From Alcaligenaceae bacterium (GTDB taxonomy: Bacteria > Pseudomonadota > Gammaproteobacteria > Burkholderiales > Burkholderiaceae_B), in the NCBI GenBank assembly GCA_029263615.1, contig JAJUFT010000005.1, forward strand, positions 1 to 58,088: a stretch of DNA of 58,088 bases. Reading direction: 5' to 3'. Positions 9,369 to 19,706 of the stretch are shown piece after piece. The translations under genes were made by a program, and so were the position numbers. The notes beneath the pieces were generated by a model. It did no database searches. It saw nothing but the letters and a program-made list of their open reading frames with translations, and had not been told where the DNA came from. Within the stretch, counting starts at the first letter, position 1; every line of letters starts with the position of its first letter.

Positions 9369-9410
9369 CTTATATTTCCTATAGATATAAGACCTTGATT
9401 TTCTGGTCTT
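9369..9410 (+). other. Two overlapping inverted repeats upstream of fpr
   Basis: CTTATAT (9369-9375) pairs with ATATAAG (9385-9391), and AAGACC (9389-9394) pairs with GGTCTT (9405-9410). The arms share the bases AAG, so in RNA the two hairpins could not both form fully; in DNA they could be adjacent operators. The region is AT-rich and lies 50-95 bases before the fpr ATG. The rest of the roughly 300-base fbpA-fpr gap holds only the Fur box and no gene I can support. Confidence 0.45.
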
Positions 9411-9462
9411 TGGACTCAATTAGAATCTGGCCAAATCCGCCACTTTTTTCTCTCACAGGCTC

Positions 9463-10239
9463 ATGGCAGCGTTCAACACCGAAAAAGTTTTAAGCGTGCA
9501 TCACTGGAATGACACGCTGTTCTCATTCACCACCACGCGCGACACCTCGCTGCGGTTTCACAACGGGCATTTCGTCATGCTGGGTCTCGAGGTCGCCGGC
9601 AAACCGCTCATGCGCGCCTACAGCATCGCCAGCGCGAACTACGAGGAGCAGCTCGAGTTCCTCAGCATCAAGGTGCCCGACGGCCCGCTGACCTCGCGTC
9701 TGCAGCATCTGAAGGTGGGCGATGAGGTGCTGGTCAGCCGCAAGCCTGTCGGAACGCTGATCGTGGACGACCTGCTGCCGGGCAAGAACCTCTATCTGTT
9801 TGCCACAGGCACCGGCCTGGCGCCTTTCATGAGCATCATCAAAGACCCCGACGTCTACGAGCGCTTCGAGAAAGTGGTGCTGCTGCACGGCGTCCGCTAC
9901 AAGAGCGAGCTGGCCTATCACGACTACATCGTGAATGAGCTGCCCGTCAATGAGTACTTTGGCGAGATGGTGCGCGAGAAGCTGATCTATTACCCGACCG
10001 TCACCCGTGAACCCTTCCGCAATGAAGGTCGCATCACCCAGCTGGTGGAAACGGGCAAGCTCTTCGAAGACATCGGTCTGCCTCCGCTCAATCCGGAAAC
10101 CGACCGCGCCATGATATGCGGCAGCCCAGCCATGCTGGCCGACATCTCCAACATGCTGGACACGCGCGGCTTCAAGATATCTGCCGGCGTGGGTCAGCCG
10201 GGCGACTACGTCATCGAGCGAGCATTCGTCGAGAAATAG
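9463..10239 (+). CDS. fpr: Ferredoxin-NADP(+) reductase
   Basis: This 258-residue flavoprotein moves electrons between NADPH and ferredoxin or flavodoxin and is often part of oxidative stress and Fe-S repair responses. It has the FAD motif RAYSIASANYEE, the pyrophosphate-binding GTGLAPFMSI, and the C-terminal YVIERAFVEK typical of bacterial subclass I Fpr, where the final aromatic residue is replaced by a short tail. It is a single gene with about 85 bases before ridA. I see only a weak ribosome site (CAGG). An oxidative-stress link fits the nearby oxyR and fbp genes but is inferred. Confidence 0.93.
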   Translation: MAAFNTEKVLSVHHWNDTLFSFTTTRDTSLRFHNGHFVMLGLEVAGKPLMRAYSIASANYEEQLEFLSIKVPDGPLTSRLQHLKVGDEVLVSRKPVGTLIVDDLLPGKNLYLFATGTGLAPFMSIIKDPDVYERFEKVVLLHGVRYKSELAYHDYIVNELPVNEYFGEMVREKLIYYPTVTREPFRNEGRITQLVETGKLFEDIGLPPLNPETDRAMICGSPAMLADISNMLDTRGFKISAGVGQPGDYVIERAFVEK

Positions 10240-10324
10240 CCGTTTCCTGCCCTGAGGCTTGTTGATTCAGGCTATAGCCGCGTAAACTTCGATAGAAGTC
10301 ATCAACAACTCAGGGAAATGGATC

Positions 10325-10711
10325 ATGGCTAAGGAGATCATTCACACCGATGCGGCGCCGGCGGCAGTAGGACCTTATTCGCAGGCGACCGCCGTTTCCG
10401 GTGGCCGGACGGTTTACCTATCGGGGCAGATCGGGCTGGAGCCGGGCACGGGCGAGCTGGTGTCCGAGAATTTCGAGGGCCAGGTTCGTCAGGCATTCGC
10501 AAACCTCAATGCCGTGATCGAAGCGGCCGGCGGCACGCTGGACGACATCGTGAAACTCACGCTGTTCTTGACCGATCTCAGCAAGTTCGGCAGTGTGAAC
10601 GCCATCATGGCCGACCTCATCCCGCAGCCTTTTCCCGCACGTTCGACAATCGGCGTGGCCAGCCTGCCCAAGGGCGCACAGTTCGAGGTTGAGGCCATCA
10701 TCGTGGTCTGA
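10325..10711 (+). CDS. ridA: RidA family enamine/imine deaminase
   Basis: RidA hydrolyses reactive 2-aminoacrylate and related imines made by PLP enzymes. The length of 128 residues, the start AAVGPYSQA and the C-terminal PARSTIGVASLP with the conserved substrate-binding arginine are all typical, as is the final EVEAIIVV. An SD-like AGGGAAATGG precedes the ATG. recG starts 30 bases after the stop and could be co-transcribed. Serine dehydratase (sdaA), a possible source of aminoacrylate, is elsewhere in this window. Confidence 0.93.
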   Translation: MAKEIIHTDAAPAAVGPYSQATAVSGGRTVYLSGQIGLEPGTGELVSENFEGQVRQAFANLNAVIEAAGGTLDDIVKLTLFLTDLSKFGSVNAIMADLIPQPFPARSTIGVASLPKGAQFEVEAIIVV

Positions 10712-10740
10712 GCGGGCGTTTGTCCCCGCGTTCAACCTCC

Positions 10741-12816
10741 ATGTCCAGAGCTTCGAGCGCAGCGCCTGAGCGCGCTGCAGCACCGGGCGGCCAGCTGGAG
10801 CGCAAGTTTCAGCGTCTGGGTCTGCACGAGCCGGCCGATTTCGTCGTTCATCTGCCGATCCGCTACGAAGACGAAACCCACATTTCCGCCATTGCTGCGG
10901 CTCTGCCCGGCAGAGCCGTACAGGTGGAAGGCGAGGTGCTGCACAGCGAAGTGCTGCTGCGGCCGCGACGTCAACTGGTGGCCACGATTTCCGACGGAAC
11001 TGGCCGATTGTGGCTGCGCTGGCTGCATTTCTACCCGAACCAGCGCCGCCAGGTCGAAACCGGCAACCGGATTCGGGTGCGCGGCGAAGTCCGGCAGGGT
11101 TTCAATGGCCCGGAAATCGTGCACCCACGCGTCAGCAAGGCGGTCGAAGCGCTGCCCGATGCGCTTACGCCGGTCTATCCGACAACGGAAGGGCTTTCGC
11201 AAGCCGTCTTGCGAAAGCGCATTCAGCAGGCCCTGAGCGAGACCGACCTTTCTGAAAGCCTGCCAGAATCCCTGTGCCGTCGGCTCGCGCTCCTGCCGTT
11301 TGCCGAGGCCATCCGCGTGCTGCATGGGCCCCCGGCGGGCATGTCGGTGCACGAACTCATCGAGCGCGAACATCCGGCCTGGCGCCGCATCAAATTTGAT
11401 GAACTCTTGGCGCAGCAGCTGTCGCTTGCACTGGCGCGCGCCCGGCGTCGCGCCCAGCGGGCCCGGCCGCTTGCCGCGCAAGACGCCGAGTTGCTCGACC
11501 GGCTTCGCGCAAGCCTGCCGTTTGCGCTCACCGCGGCGCAGGAGCGGGTCATTCGGGAAATTGCCTCCGACCTGGCGCGTTCCTTCCCGATGCACCGCCT
11601 GTTGCAAGGCGACGTGGGTAGCGGCAAGACGGTGGTCGCGGCCTTTGCCGCCGCCCAGGCGGTGGCCAGCGGACACCAGGTGGCCATCATGGCGCCAACA
11701 GAGATTCTGGCGGAGCAGCATTTCAACAAACTGGCGGGCTGGCTTGAACCCCTCGGCCTCACGGTCGTGTGGCTCACCGGCAGCCTCACCCCACGGCTGC
11801 GGCGGCAGGCACTGGAAGCCATCGCCAGCGGCGAGGCCGATCTGGTGATCGGCACCCAGGCACTGATTCAGGACAAGGTTCACTTCCCCAGGCTGGGGCT
11901 GGTCATTCTCGATGAACAGCATCGCTTCGGCGTGGCCCAGCGCCTGGAACTCAACCGCAAGGGTGATCGCCAGGAGGACGAGGGCGGGCCTTGCGTGCCG
12001 CATCAGCTGAACATGAGCGCCACCCCCATTCCCCGGACGCTCGCCATGACCTTTTTCGCCGATCTGGACGTCTCGATGATCGACGAGCTGCCGCCGGGGC
12101 GCAGCCCGGTGATCACCAAGCTGGTTTCGGAAGCGCGCCGCGAAGAAGTGCTGTCGCTGGTGCATCGCGAGGTGCAGTCGGGGCGGCAGGCCTATTGGGT
12201 GTGCCCTCTGGTGCAGGAGAGCGAAGCCTTGCAGTTGCAGACGGCGGTGGATACGCATGCCTGGCTCAGGGACGCCTTTCCCGACATGGTCGTCGGCCTG
12301 GTGCACGGGCGCATGTCGCCGTCGGAAAAGCAGCAGGTGATGGAAGGGTTCCGTCAGGGTTCGGTGCATCTGCTGGTGGCGACCACGGTCATCGAAGTGG
12401 GGGTGGACGTCCCCAACGCCTGTCTCATGATCATTGAACATGCGGAGCGGTTTGGCCTGGCGCAACTGCATCAGCTGCGCGGCCGCGTGGGGCGCGGCAC
12501 CGGGCAATCCGTCTGCGTCCTGCTGTACCAGGGCCCCTTGAGTGCGGTGGCGCGCGAGCGCCTGCGTGCCATGTACGAAACCACCGACGGCTTCGAGATT
12601 GCCCGGCGCGATCTCGAGCAGAGGGGGCCCGGCGAATTTCTGGGCATGCGTCAGTCAGGCCAGGAACTGCTGCGCTATGCCGACCTGCAATCCGACACGG
12701 CCATTGTTGAAGAAGCCCGAGAGGCGGCGGCATGGCTGATGCACCACCATCCGGATCATGTACGGCTGCATCTGAATCGCTGGATGCGGGGTCGTCAGGA
12801 TCTGCTCAGAAGCTGA
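10741..12816 (+). CDS. recG: ATP-dependent DNA helicase RecG
   Basis: RecG remodels stalled replication forks and branched DNA. The product of 691 residues has an N-terminal wedge (OB-fold) domain, Walker A GDVGSGKT, the RecG-specific DEQHRFG box (motif II), motif III MSATPIPRTLAMT and motif VI QLRGRVGRG. It ends with the TRG-type segment needed to couple ATP use to DNA movement. An in-frame TTG at 10720 would add seven residues; I prefer ATG 10741, though neither has a good ribosome site. oxyR begins 35 bases downstream, an order shared with Bordetella relatives. Confidence 0.95.
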   Translation: MSRASSAAPERAAAPGGQLERKFQRLGLHEPADFVVHLPIRYEDETHISAIAAALPGRAVQVEGEVLHSEVLLRPRRQLVATISDGTGRLWLRWLHFYPNQRRQVETGNRIRVRGEVRQGFNGPEIVHPRVSKAVEALPDALTPVYPTTEGLSQAVLRKRIQQALSETDLSESLPESLCRRLALLPFAEAIRVLHGPPAGMSVHELIEREHPAWRRIKFDELLAQQLSLALARARRRAQRARPLAAQDAELLDRLRASLPFALTAAQERVIREIASDLARSFPMHRLLQGDVGSGKTVVAAFAAAQAVASGHQVAIMAPTEILAEQHFNKLAGWLEPLGLTVVWLTGSLTPRLRRQALEAIASGEADLVIGTQALIQDKVHFPRLGLVILDEQHRFGVAQRLELNRKGDRQEDEGGPCVPHQLNMSATPIPRTLAMTFFADLDVSMIDELPPGRSPVITKLVSEARREEVLSLVHREVQSGRQAYWVCPLVQESEALQLQTAVDTHAWLRDAFPDMVVGLVHGRMSPSEKQQVMEGFRQGSVHLLVATTVIEVGVDVPNACLMIIEHAERFGLAQLHQLRGRVGRGTGQSVCVLLYQGPLSAVARERLRAMYETTDGFEIARRDLEQRGPGEFLGMRQSGQELLRYADLQSDTAIVEEAREAAAWLMHHHPDHVRLHLNRWMRGRQDLLRS

Positions 12817-12851
12817 ATGAAAAAGGCGGAGCCTGACAAGGAAGACGAACC

Positions 12852-13805
12852 ATGACTCTGACAGAACTCAAATATATTGTGGCCGTCGCCCGTGAGCGTC
12901 ATTTCGGCCGTGCGGCGGAAGCCTGTTTCGTCAGTCAGCCGACCCTGTCGGTCGCCATTCGCAAGCTGGAAGAGGAGCTGGGCGTGGTGCTGTTCGAGCG
13001 GGGTGGGGCAGAGGTGAGCGTGACCGATGTCGGTCTGCGTGTCATTGCCCAGGCCCAGAAGGTGCTCGAAGAGGCCGCCATGGTCAAGGAAATCGCGCGA
13101 CAGGGGGAAGACCCGCTCGCGGGGCCGCTCCGAGTGGGCATCATCTACACGATCGCCCCCTATCTGCTGCCCCATCTGGTGCCGACCCAGGTGGAGCAGA
13201 CCCCGCAAATGCCCCTGGTCCTTCAGGAAAACTACACGGCGCGCCTGCTGGAGCTGCTGCGCCAGGGCGAGCTCGATTGCGCCATCGTGGCCCTGCCCAT
13301 TCCGGATTCTGGCCTGATGATCGAACCTCTCTACGACGAACCCTTTCTGGTGGCGGTGCCGGCTCAGCATCCCTGGGCGATGCGCGAGCGCATTCATCCC
13401 GATGAGCTCAAGAATGAAACCATGCTGCTCCTGGGCAGTGGTCATTGTTTCCGTGATCAGGTGCTCGAGGTCTGTCCGGAGTTTGCACGTTATTCGGCCT
13501 CCAGTGAAGGCATCCAGCGCAGCTTCGAAGGGTCTTCCCTGGAAACCATACGCCACATGGTGGCGGCCGGTCTTGGGGTGACGGTGATGCCAGCCAGCTC
13601 GCTGAGTGCGGCCGGAGCAGCGGAGGGGCCGGAAGGGCGCCTGCTGCGTTACATCCCCTTCGAAGACCCCGTACCGGACCGTCGGGTCGTGCTGATCTGG
13701 CGCAAGAGCTTTCCCCGACCGGCTGCCATGAAGGCGCTGGCCACCAGCATTCGCGATTGTCAGCTGCCCGGCGTGACCTATATTTCCGAAGCGCACGCGG
13801 CCTGA
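12852..13805 (+). CDS. oxyR: LysR-type peroxide sensor OxyR
   Basis: The N-terminal winged helix LTELKYIVAVARERHFGRAA and the effector domain belong to OxyR. The redox pair falls exactly at Cys199 (GSGHCFRD) and Cys208 (EVCPE), the same numbers as in E. coli OxyR, so disulfide switching by hydrogen peroxide should be kept. Length is 317 residues, slightly longer than E. coli. Its likely targets include catalase genes; a monofunctional catalase is about 30 kb away in this window but not adjacent. It may be co-transcribed with recG. Confidence 0.95.
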   Translation: MTLTELKYIVAVARERHFGRAAEACFVSQPTLSVAIRKLEEELGVVLFERGGAEVSVTDVGLRVIAQAQKVLEEAAMVKEIARQGEDPLAGPLRVGIIYTIAPYLLPHLVPTQVEQTPQMPLVLQENYTARLLELLRQGELDCAIVALPIPDSGLMIEPLYDEPFLVAVPAQHPWAMRERIHPDELKNETMLLLGSGHCFRDQVLEVCPEFARYSASSEGIQRSFEGSSLETIRHMVAAGLGVTVMPASSLSAAGAAEGPEGRLLRYIPFEDPVPDRRVVLIWRKSFPRPAAMKALATSIRDCQLPGVTYISEAHAA

Positions 13806-13856
13806 CCCGAAGCACGGGCCCCGTCGCTCGCTGCATGGCCGTGCGAGGTAGGGCGT

Positions 13857-13892
13857 CCCCGCGCAAGCAGGGGCTTCGGCCCTCGGGGTTTT
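13857..13892 (+). terminator. Probable terminator after oxyR
   Basis: CCCCG at 13857-13861 can pair with CGGGG at 13884-13888 around an inner hairpin AGGGGC-TTCG-GCCCT, followed directly by TTTT. The left side has a bulge of seven bases, so the structure is imperfect. It lies about 50 bases after the oxyR stop and 75 bases before the next gene, which would isolate oxyR from the amino acid binding protein gene. Confidence 0.45.
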
Positions 13893-13968
13893 CCCCCGGA
13901 GTCGCGCCTGGTGGCTTTTGCCAGCATGTCTGCGGTGTATGCTAAACGGCGATCTTTCTGGAGGAATT

Positions 13969-15090
13969 ATGAAAGCAAAATTCACACCCCTGGTAGCAGC
14001 GCTGGGCCTCGCGGCCGGCATGATGCTGTCTGCCGGCGCTCATGCCGACACCATCAAAATTGCCATTGCAGGCCCCTTCACCGGCGCCGTGACCCAATAC
14101 GGCGCCATGGTCAAGGAAGGTGTCGACACGGCGGTGGAAATGATCAACGCGTCGGGTGGCGTGCTGGGCAAACAGCTTGAAGCCGTGGTCATGGATGACG
14201 CCTGCGAACCCAAGCAAGGGCCCGTGGTCGCCAACCGCGTGGTGAATGACGGCATCCATTATGTGGTGGGGCACGTCTGTTCCGGTGCCACCATTGCCGC
14301 CACCAACATTTACGACAGCGAAGGCGTGCTGATGATCTCGCCCTCGGCCACCGCCCCGGCGGTGACCGACGGCAAGAACTATGAAATGATCTTCCGCACC
14401 ATCGGGCGCGACGATCAGCAGGGCCCCGCCGCGGCCAAATTCATCATCGAGACCATCAAGCCGCAGGCCGTCGCCGTACTGCACGACAAGCAGTCCTACG
14501 GGCAGGGCATCGCCGCAGCGGTTCGCGATGAGCTCGAGAAAGCAGGCGTGAAGGTCGCCATGTTTGAAGGGATCAATGCCGGAGACAGCGACTATTCCGC
14601 CGTGATCACCAAGATCCGCAGCAGCGGCGCCGACTTCGTCTACTACGGCGGCTATCACCCTGAAATGGGTCTGTTGCTGCGCCAGGGTGCGGAGCAGGGG
14701 CTGAACGTGAAGTTCATGGGCCCCGAGGGCGTGGGCAACCCGGACATCAACGCCATTGCAGGCAATGCCGTGGACGGCATGCTGGTCACGCTGCCGGCCG
14801 ACTTCACACAGGATCCGGCCAATGCTGACGTCGTCAAGGCTTTCGAAGACAAGAAGCGCAACCCCGGCGGCGCCTTCCAGCTGACCGCCTATGCGGCAAC
14901 GGCCGCCATTGCCGAAGGCATCAAGGGCGCGGGCGAAGACGACCCGGTCAAGGTGGCGAAGTGGCTGCGCGCCAATACGGTGAAGACGCCCATCGGCGAG
15001 CTGTCCTGGGACGACCAGGGTGACCTGAAGCAATTCCGCTTCGACATCTTCACGTGGAAGAAAGACGGCAGCAAGGAAGTCTACAAGTAA
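13969..15090 (+). CDS. Periplasmic branched-chain amino acid binding protein (solitary)
   Basis: This 373-residue protein is a LivJ/LivK-type solute-binding protein. The signal peptide ends near SAGAHA|DTIKI. The type I periplasmic fold motifs AGPFTGAVTQYG, GVLGKQLEAVVMDD and IGRDDQQGP are clear, and two cysteines (DDACEPKQ and GHVCSGAT) probably form the family disulfide. ATG 13969 is chosen because GGAGG precedes it; an in-frame start at 13918 lacks a signal peptide. It is closely related to the product at 20690-21808 but is cut off from livHMGF by a strong terminator and the ugp block, so it may share that permease or serve another. Confidence 0.9.
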   Translation: MKAKFTPLVAALGLAAGMMLSAGAHADTIKIAIAGPFTGAVTQYGAMVKEGVDTAVEMINASGGVLGKQLEAVVMDDACEPKQGPVVANRVVNDGIHYVVGHVCSGATIAATNIYDSEGVLMISPSATAPAVTDGKNYEMIFRTIGRDDQQGPAAAKFIIETIKPQAVAVLHDKQSYGQGIAAAVRDELEKAGVKVAMFEGINAGDSDYSAVITKIRSSGADFVYYGGYHPEMGLLLRQGAEQGLNVKFMGPEGVGNPDINAIAGNAVDGMLVTLPADFTQDPANADVVKAFEDKKRNPGGAFQLTAYAATAAIAEGIKGAGEDDPVKVAKWLRANTVKTPIGELSWDDQGDLKQFRFDIFTWKKDGSKEVYK

Positions 15091-15136
15091 GGAGGACGGT
15101 GCAGGTCGGGCCTCAGCCCGCCCTGCTCGGGCTTGA

Positions 15137-15174
15137 GAAGAAGCCCTGACGCTGCATGGCGTCAGGGCTTCTTC
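15137..15174. terminator. Bidirectional terminator between liv binding protein gene and ugpC
   Basis: A perfect 16-bp stem (15137-15152 pairing with 15159-15174) closes a 6-base loop. It lies between two genes that converge here. The outer pairs are GAAGAA/TTCTTC, which give a U-rich 3' arm on each strand. This is the strongest hairpin in the window and would stop transcription in both directions. Confidence 0.85.
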
Positions 15175-15186
15175 GTCTAGGCACGA

Positions 15187-16272
<1,086 letters not shown>

Positions 16273-16299
16273 AATTTCTTGTGCCCGCGAATGCGGCCC

Positions 16300-17139
16300 T
16301 TATTTCTCGGAGTCAATCAGTCCCTTGACGAACCATTTCTGCATCAGCAGCACGATCAGCGCCGGGGGCAGCATGGCCAGCAGCGCAGTCGCCATGACCA
16401 GGTTCCATTCGGTGACGGCGTCACCGCCGGCGATCATGCGTTTGATGCCCACGACGATGGGGTACATCTCTTCGCGGGTCGTCATGATCAGGGGCCAGAG
16501 GTATTGGTTCCAGCCATAAATGAACTGGATCACGAACAGTGCGGCAATGCTCGTCTTGGAAAGCGGCAGCAGAATGTCCTTGAAGAAGCGCATCGGGCCT
16601 GCACCATCGATGCGCGCAGCCTCCACCAGTTCATCAGGCACGGTCAGGAAGAACTGGCGAAAGAGGAAGGTGGCCGTGGCCGAGGCGATCAGGGGGAGGG
16701 TGAGGCCGGCATAGCTGTCGAGCATGCCCAGGCCTGCAACGACCTCGTAAGTCGGGGTGATCCGCACTTCGACCGGCAGCATGAGGGTGACGAAGATCAT
16801 CCAGAAGAAGAACATGCGCAGCCGGAAACGGAAGTACACCACCGCGAAAGCCGACAGCATGGAAATGGCAATCTTGCCTACCGCGATGACCAGCGCCATG
16901 ACCGAGCTCACCCACATCATGCGGGCGACATCGGGGGCGCCGCCCGTGCCCGTGAGCACTGCTTTGTAGTTGTTGAAGAACTGGTCACCCGGCAGCAGGG
17001 ACATGGGGGCCTGGGCCACCTCCTGTGCCGTCTGAGTCGAGGCGATGAGGGCGACATACAGCGGGAAGGCGATGGTCACCACCCCGAGGATCAGAATGAG
17101 GTGAGAGAAGAAATCGAGCCAGGGGCGTCTTTCGATCAT
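16300..17139 (-). CDS. ugpE: sn-Glycerol-3-phosphate ABC transporter permease UgpE
   Basis: This inner-membrane permease of 279 residues has six predicted helices, beginning with [21 protein letters not shown]. The ATPase-contact loop is [20 protein letters not shown], the EAA motif of MalG-type permeases. It partners UgpA and passes substrate from UgpB through the membrane. It lies 26 bases after ugpA and 27 before ugpC, consistent with one operon. Confidence 0.9.
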   Translation of the reverse strand: MIERRPWLDFFSHLILILGVVTIAFPLYVALIASTQTAQEVAQAPMSLLPGDQFFNNYKAVLTGTGGAPDVARMMWVSSVMALVIAVGKIAISMLSAFAVVYFRFRLRMFFFWMIFVTLMLPVEVRITPTYEVVAGLGMLDSYAGLTLPLIASATATFLFRQFFLTVPDELVEAARIDGAGPMRFFKDILLPLSKTSIAALFVIQFIYGWNQYLWPLIMTTREEMYPIVVGIKRMIAGGDAVTEWNLVMATALLAMLPPALIVLLMQKWFVKGLIDSEK

Positions 17140-17165
17140 GATCTTCTGCCTGCTGACGGCGTCAT

Positions 17166-18047
17166 TTAGTAGTTGACCTTTCGGTCGATGTAACGGAACT
17201 GCACCACCGTGAGCAAAACGACGATGAGCATCAGGATGACGGACTGCGCCGCGGAGGAACCGATGTCCAGCCCCTTGAAGCCGGTGGTGTAAACCTTATA
17301 GACCAGAATGGAGGTGGAGGTGCCGGGCCCGCCCTGCGTCATGATGTCAATGATGGCGAAGGTATCGAAAAAGGCATAAATGACGTTCACCACCAGAAGG
17401 AAGAAGGTGGTGGGCGACAGCAGCGGAAAAACGATGGACCAGAATCGGCGCATCGGCCCCGCCCCGTCGATGGCGGCGGCTTCCAGCAAGGAGCGAGGAA
17501 TGGCCTGCAGCCCCGCCAGGAAGAACACGAAGTTATAGGAAATTTGTTTCCAGACCGCCGCAAGCACCACCAGAATCATGGCGTGGTCAGGTACCAAACG
17601 CGGGTTCCAGGCCAGGCCGGCCTCCATGAGGTAGACGGCCAGAATCCCGACCGAGGGCGAAAACAGGAAGAGCCAGAGCACCCCCGCTACCGCAGTGGCG
17701 ACGGCATAGGGCCAGATCAGCATGTTGCGGTAGACGCTGGAGGCCTTGATGACCCGGTTGGCCAGCACTGCCAGGAGCAGGGACACACTCAGCCCGATTA
17801 CGGCGACCAGCACCGAGAAATAGGCGGTGACCTTGAAGGAATTGAGATAGTCGCGATCGCTCAACAATTCGCTGAAATTCTGCAGCCCGACGAACTCGCT
17901 GGACAGACCGAAGGGGTCTTCCAAATGGAAGGCCTGCCATAAGGCCTGCCCGGCCGGAAGGAAAAAAAACACCACGGTGATCACCAACTGGGGTGCCACC
18001 AGCAGATAGGGCAGGAGCTTGTGATTGAATACGACGCGCTTTTCCAT
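17166..18047 (-). CDS. ugpA: sn-Glycerol-3-phosphate ABC transporter permease UgpA
   Basis: The protein of 293 residues is a MalF-type permease with six helices, an N-terminal [20 protein letters not shown] segment, and an EAA loop [20 protein letters not shown] almost identical in form to that of UgpE. The start is clear of the upstream hairpin by about 90 bases. The gap of 129 bases from ugpB is the longest in this operon and holds the hairpin at 18139-18165. Confidence 0.9.
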   Translation of the reverse strand: MEKRVVFNHKLLPYLLVAPQLVITVVFFFLPAGQALWQAFHLEDPFGLSSEFVGLQNFSELLSDRDYLNSFKVTAYFSVLVAVIGLSVSLLLAVLANRVIKASSVYRNMLIWPYAVATAVAGVLWLFLFSPSVGILAVYLMEAGLAWNPRLVPDHAMILVVLAAVWKQISYNFVFFLAGLQAIPRSLLEAAAIDGAGPMRRFWSIVFPLLSPTTFFLLVVNVIYAFFDTFAIIDIMTQGGPGTSTSILVYKVYTTGFKGLDIGSSAAQSVILMLIVVLLTVVQFRYIDRKVNY

Positions 18048-18138
18048 GGCAGGCCAGACGATGAGACCGGAACGGCCAAGGCGCCGGGTGTGCGACGGCG
18101 TGGTTCCGGCAGGGGGGTTGGGCAGATTGTAGGGGAAA

Positions 18139-18165
18139 GAACTTCCGGCGGGGCGCCGGAAGTTC
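18139..18165 (-). other. Intercistronic hairpin between ugpB and ugpA
   Basis: GAACTTCCGGC pairs perfectly with GCCGGAAGTTC (11 bp, 5-base loop). Read in the ugp direction it follows the ugpB stop by about 11 bases and is followed by a short T run (CTTTCC). It could act as a partial terminator or as a 3' protective structure, giving more binding protein than permease, as reported for malE-malF. Confidence 0.65.
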
Positions 18166-18176
18166 TCTGCACTGCC

Positions 18177-19484
18177 TTACTTCACGCTGGATTCGAAGCG
18201 TTGCAGCAGTTCATTTCCGCGTTGCACGATGCGCTTCATGCCGTCTTCTGCCTTGATTTCGCCGGAGAAGATGCGCTCCATTTCACCTTCCGCCACTTCG
18301 CGGATCTGCGGCAGAAAGCCCAGACGCACCCCACGCGAGTTCGCCGTGGTGTCGGCGTCAAGCTGGCGCACGGCGATGTCGGAGCCGGGGTTCTTGTCGT
18401 AGAAGCCCGCTTGCTTGGTCACTTCGTAGCCGGCCTTGGTCACGGGTACGTATCCCGTCTGTTGGTGCCACTTGGCGGCCAGCTCGGGGCTGGAAATGTA
18501 TTTGAAGAATTTCGTCACGCCCTTGTAGGTTTCGGGCGACTTCTTGGCGAAGACCCACAGCGAGGCTCCGCCAATGATGGTGTTCTGGGGCGCTCCCTCG
18601 ACGTCATCGTGATAGGGGAGAAAGGCGGTGCCGAACTTGAACTTCGCGTTGCGTTCAATATTGGCGCGGGCGCCGCTGGAACCCGTGAACATGCCGCACT
18701 TGCCGGACGTGAAGAGCGCATTGGAGGCATCGCCGCGACCGCCGTAGGTGAAGGTACCGTTCTTGGCCATTTGCGCCAGGAAGTCGACATGCTTCACGAA
18801 AGCTGGCGCGTCCACGCTGAGACGCGCATCCAGGCCGTCGAAACCGTTGTTCTTGGAAGCGAAGGGCACGTTATGCCAGGCAGCGAAGGTTTCCAGCTGG
18901 ATCCAGGAGGGCCAGCCGCTGGTGTAGCCGCACTCCAAGCCGGATTCGCGCAGTTTCTTGCCTGCAGCGTCGACTTCCTTCCAGGTCTTGGGCGGGTTTT
19001 CCGGATCCAGACCGGCCTTCTCGAAGGCGTCCTTGTTGTAGTACATCACCGGGGTGGAGCTGTTGAACGGCATGGAGATCAGCTTGCCTTCGCCCGACGA
19101 GTAGTAGCTGGCCACGGCGCCCAGGAACTGCTTGGGGTCGATGGGGTCACCCACTTCTTCCGACATTTCCTGAATGGGTTTGATGGCCCCCTTGGCATGC
19201 ATCATGGTGGCGGTGCCAACCTCGAACACCTGCAGAATGTCGGGGGCGTTGCCCGCGCGAAAGGCTGCAATGCCGGCATTCATGGATTCCCCATAACTGC
19301 CCTTGTAGATTGCATTCACCTTGTAGTCGGACTGACTGCCGTTGAACCCTTCTACGAGCTCGTTGACCCTGTCGCCCAGCGCGCCCTCCATGGAATGCCA
19401 GAAGGTGATCTCTGTGGTTGCGTGGGCGCTGCCCAGGCTGGCAATCAGACCGGCCAGGGACAGGGCGAAGAACTTGACTTTCAT
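18177..19484 (-). CDS. ugpB: Periplasmic sn-glycerol-3-phosphate binding protein
   Basis: The precursor of 435 residues has a signal peptide ending near GSAHA|TTEITFWHSM. The mature start, with EITFWHSMEGALGDRVNEL, and later motifs such as NAGIAAFRAGNAPDILQVFE are those of UgpB in the extracellular solute-binding family 1. ATG 19484 has the ribosome site AGGAG; much longer in-frame extensions run into the divergent proC region and are rejected. It is the first gene of ugpBAEC. A Pho-box-like repeat lies about 90 bases upstream, as expected for a phosphate-starvation transporter. Confidence 0.93.
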   Translation of the reverse strand: MKVKFFALSLAGLIASLGSAHATTEITFWHSMEGALGDRVNELVEGFNGSQSDYKVNAIYKGSYGESMNAGIAAFRAGNAPDILQVFEVGTATMMHAKGAIKPIQEMSEEVGDPIDPKQFLGAVASYYSSGEGKLISMPFNSSTPVMYYNKDAFEKAGLDPENPPKTWKEVDAAGKKLRESGLECGYTSGWPSWIQLETFAAWHNVPFASKNNGFDGLDARLSVDAPAFVKHVDFLAQMAKNGTFTYGGRGDASNALFTSGKCGMFTGSSGARANIERNAKFKFGTAFLPYHDDVEGAPQNTIIGGASLWVFAKKSPETYKGVTKFFKYISSPELAAKWHQQTGYVPVTKAGYEVTKQAGFYDKNPGSDIAVRQLDADTTANSRGVRLGFLPQIREVAEGEMERIFSGEIKAEDGMKRIVQRGNELLQRFESSVK

Positions 19485-19554
19485 TGGGGGTCTCCTGTGA
19501 AAAGTGTCAGACCGGCCCGCAAGCCGCGGCGCCGGGTTCGGTAAGGACCGAGGC

Positions 19555-19588
19555 ACTCTATTGCATGTTTGTGACATGCGCGTGACGG
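19555..19588 (-). promoter_or_regulatory. Putative PhoB-dependent promoter of ugpB
   Basis: On the minus strand CCGTCAC and ATGTCAC form two copies of the Pho-box half site 11 bp apart (19588-19571), which fits CTGTCAT-N4-CTGTCAC at 12 of 14 positions allowing C or T at the last base of each half. Ten bases further down lies TAGAGT (19560-19555), placed as a -10 element is placed after a Pho box. The leader to ugpB would be about 65 bases. Confidence 0.6.
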
Positions 19589-19706
19589 TGCACGCCAAAG
19601 GCGCTTCAATGTAGCCACATTCATCCGGGGGCGTCAACGATGCAGTACCATTCGGAACAGGCATTTTTCCCGCATGCAGGGTAAACACCAGACAATCATT
19701 CACGGT

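Noticed and set aside
10732-12507. Long minus-strand open frame of 591 codons opposite recG
   Set aside because: recG is complete with all helicase motifs; the antisense frame has no recognisable domain or ribosome site.
13900-13930. Possible sigma-54 promoter (TGGTGGCTTTTGCC) before the solitary Liv binding protein
   Set aside because: The GG and GC pairs are 8 rather than 10 bases apart, and no NtrC sites are nearby.
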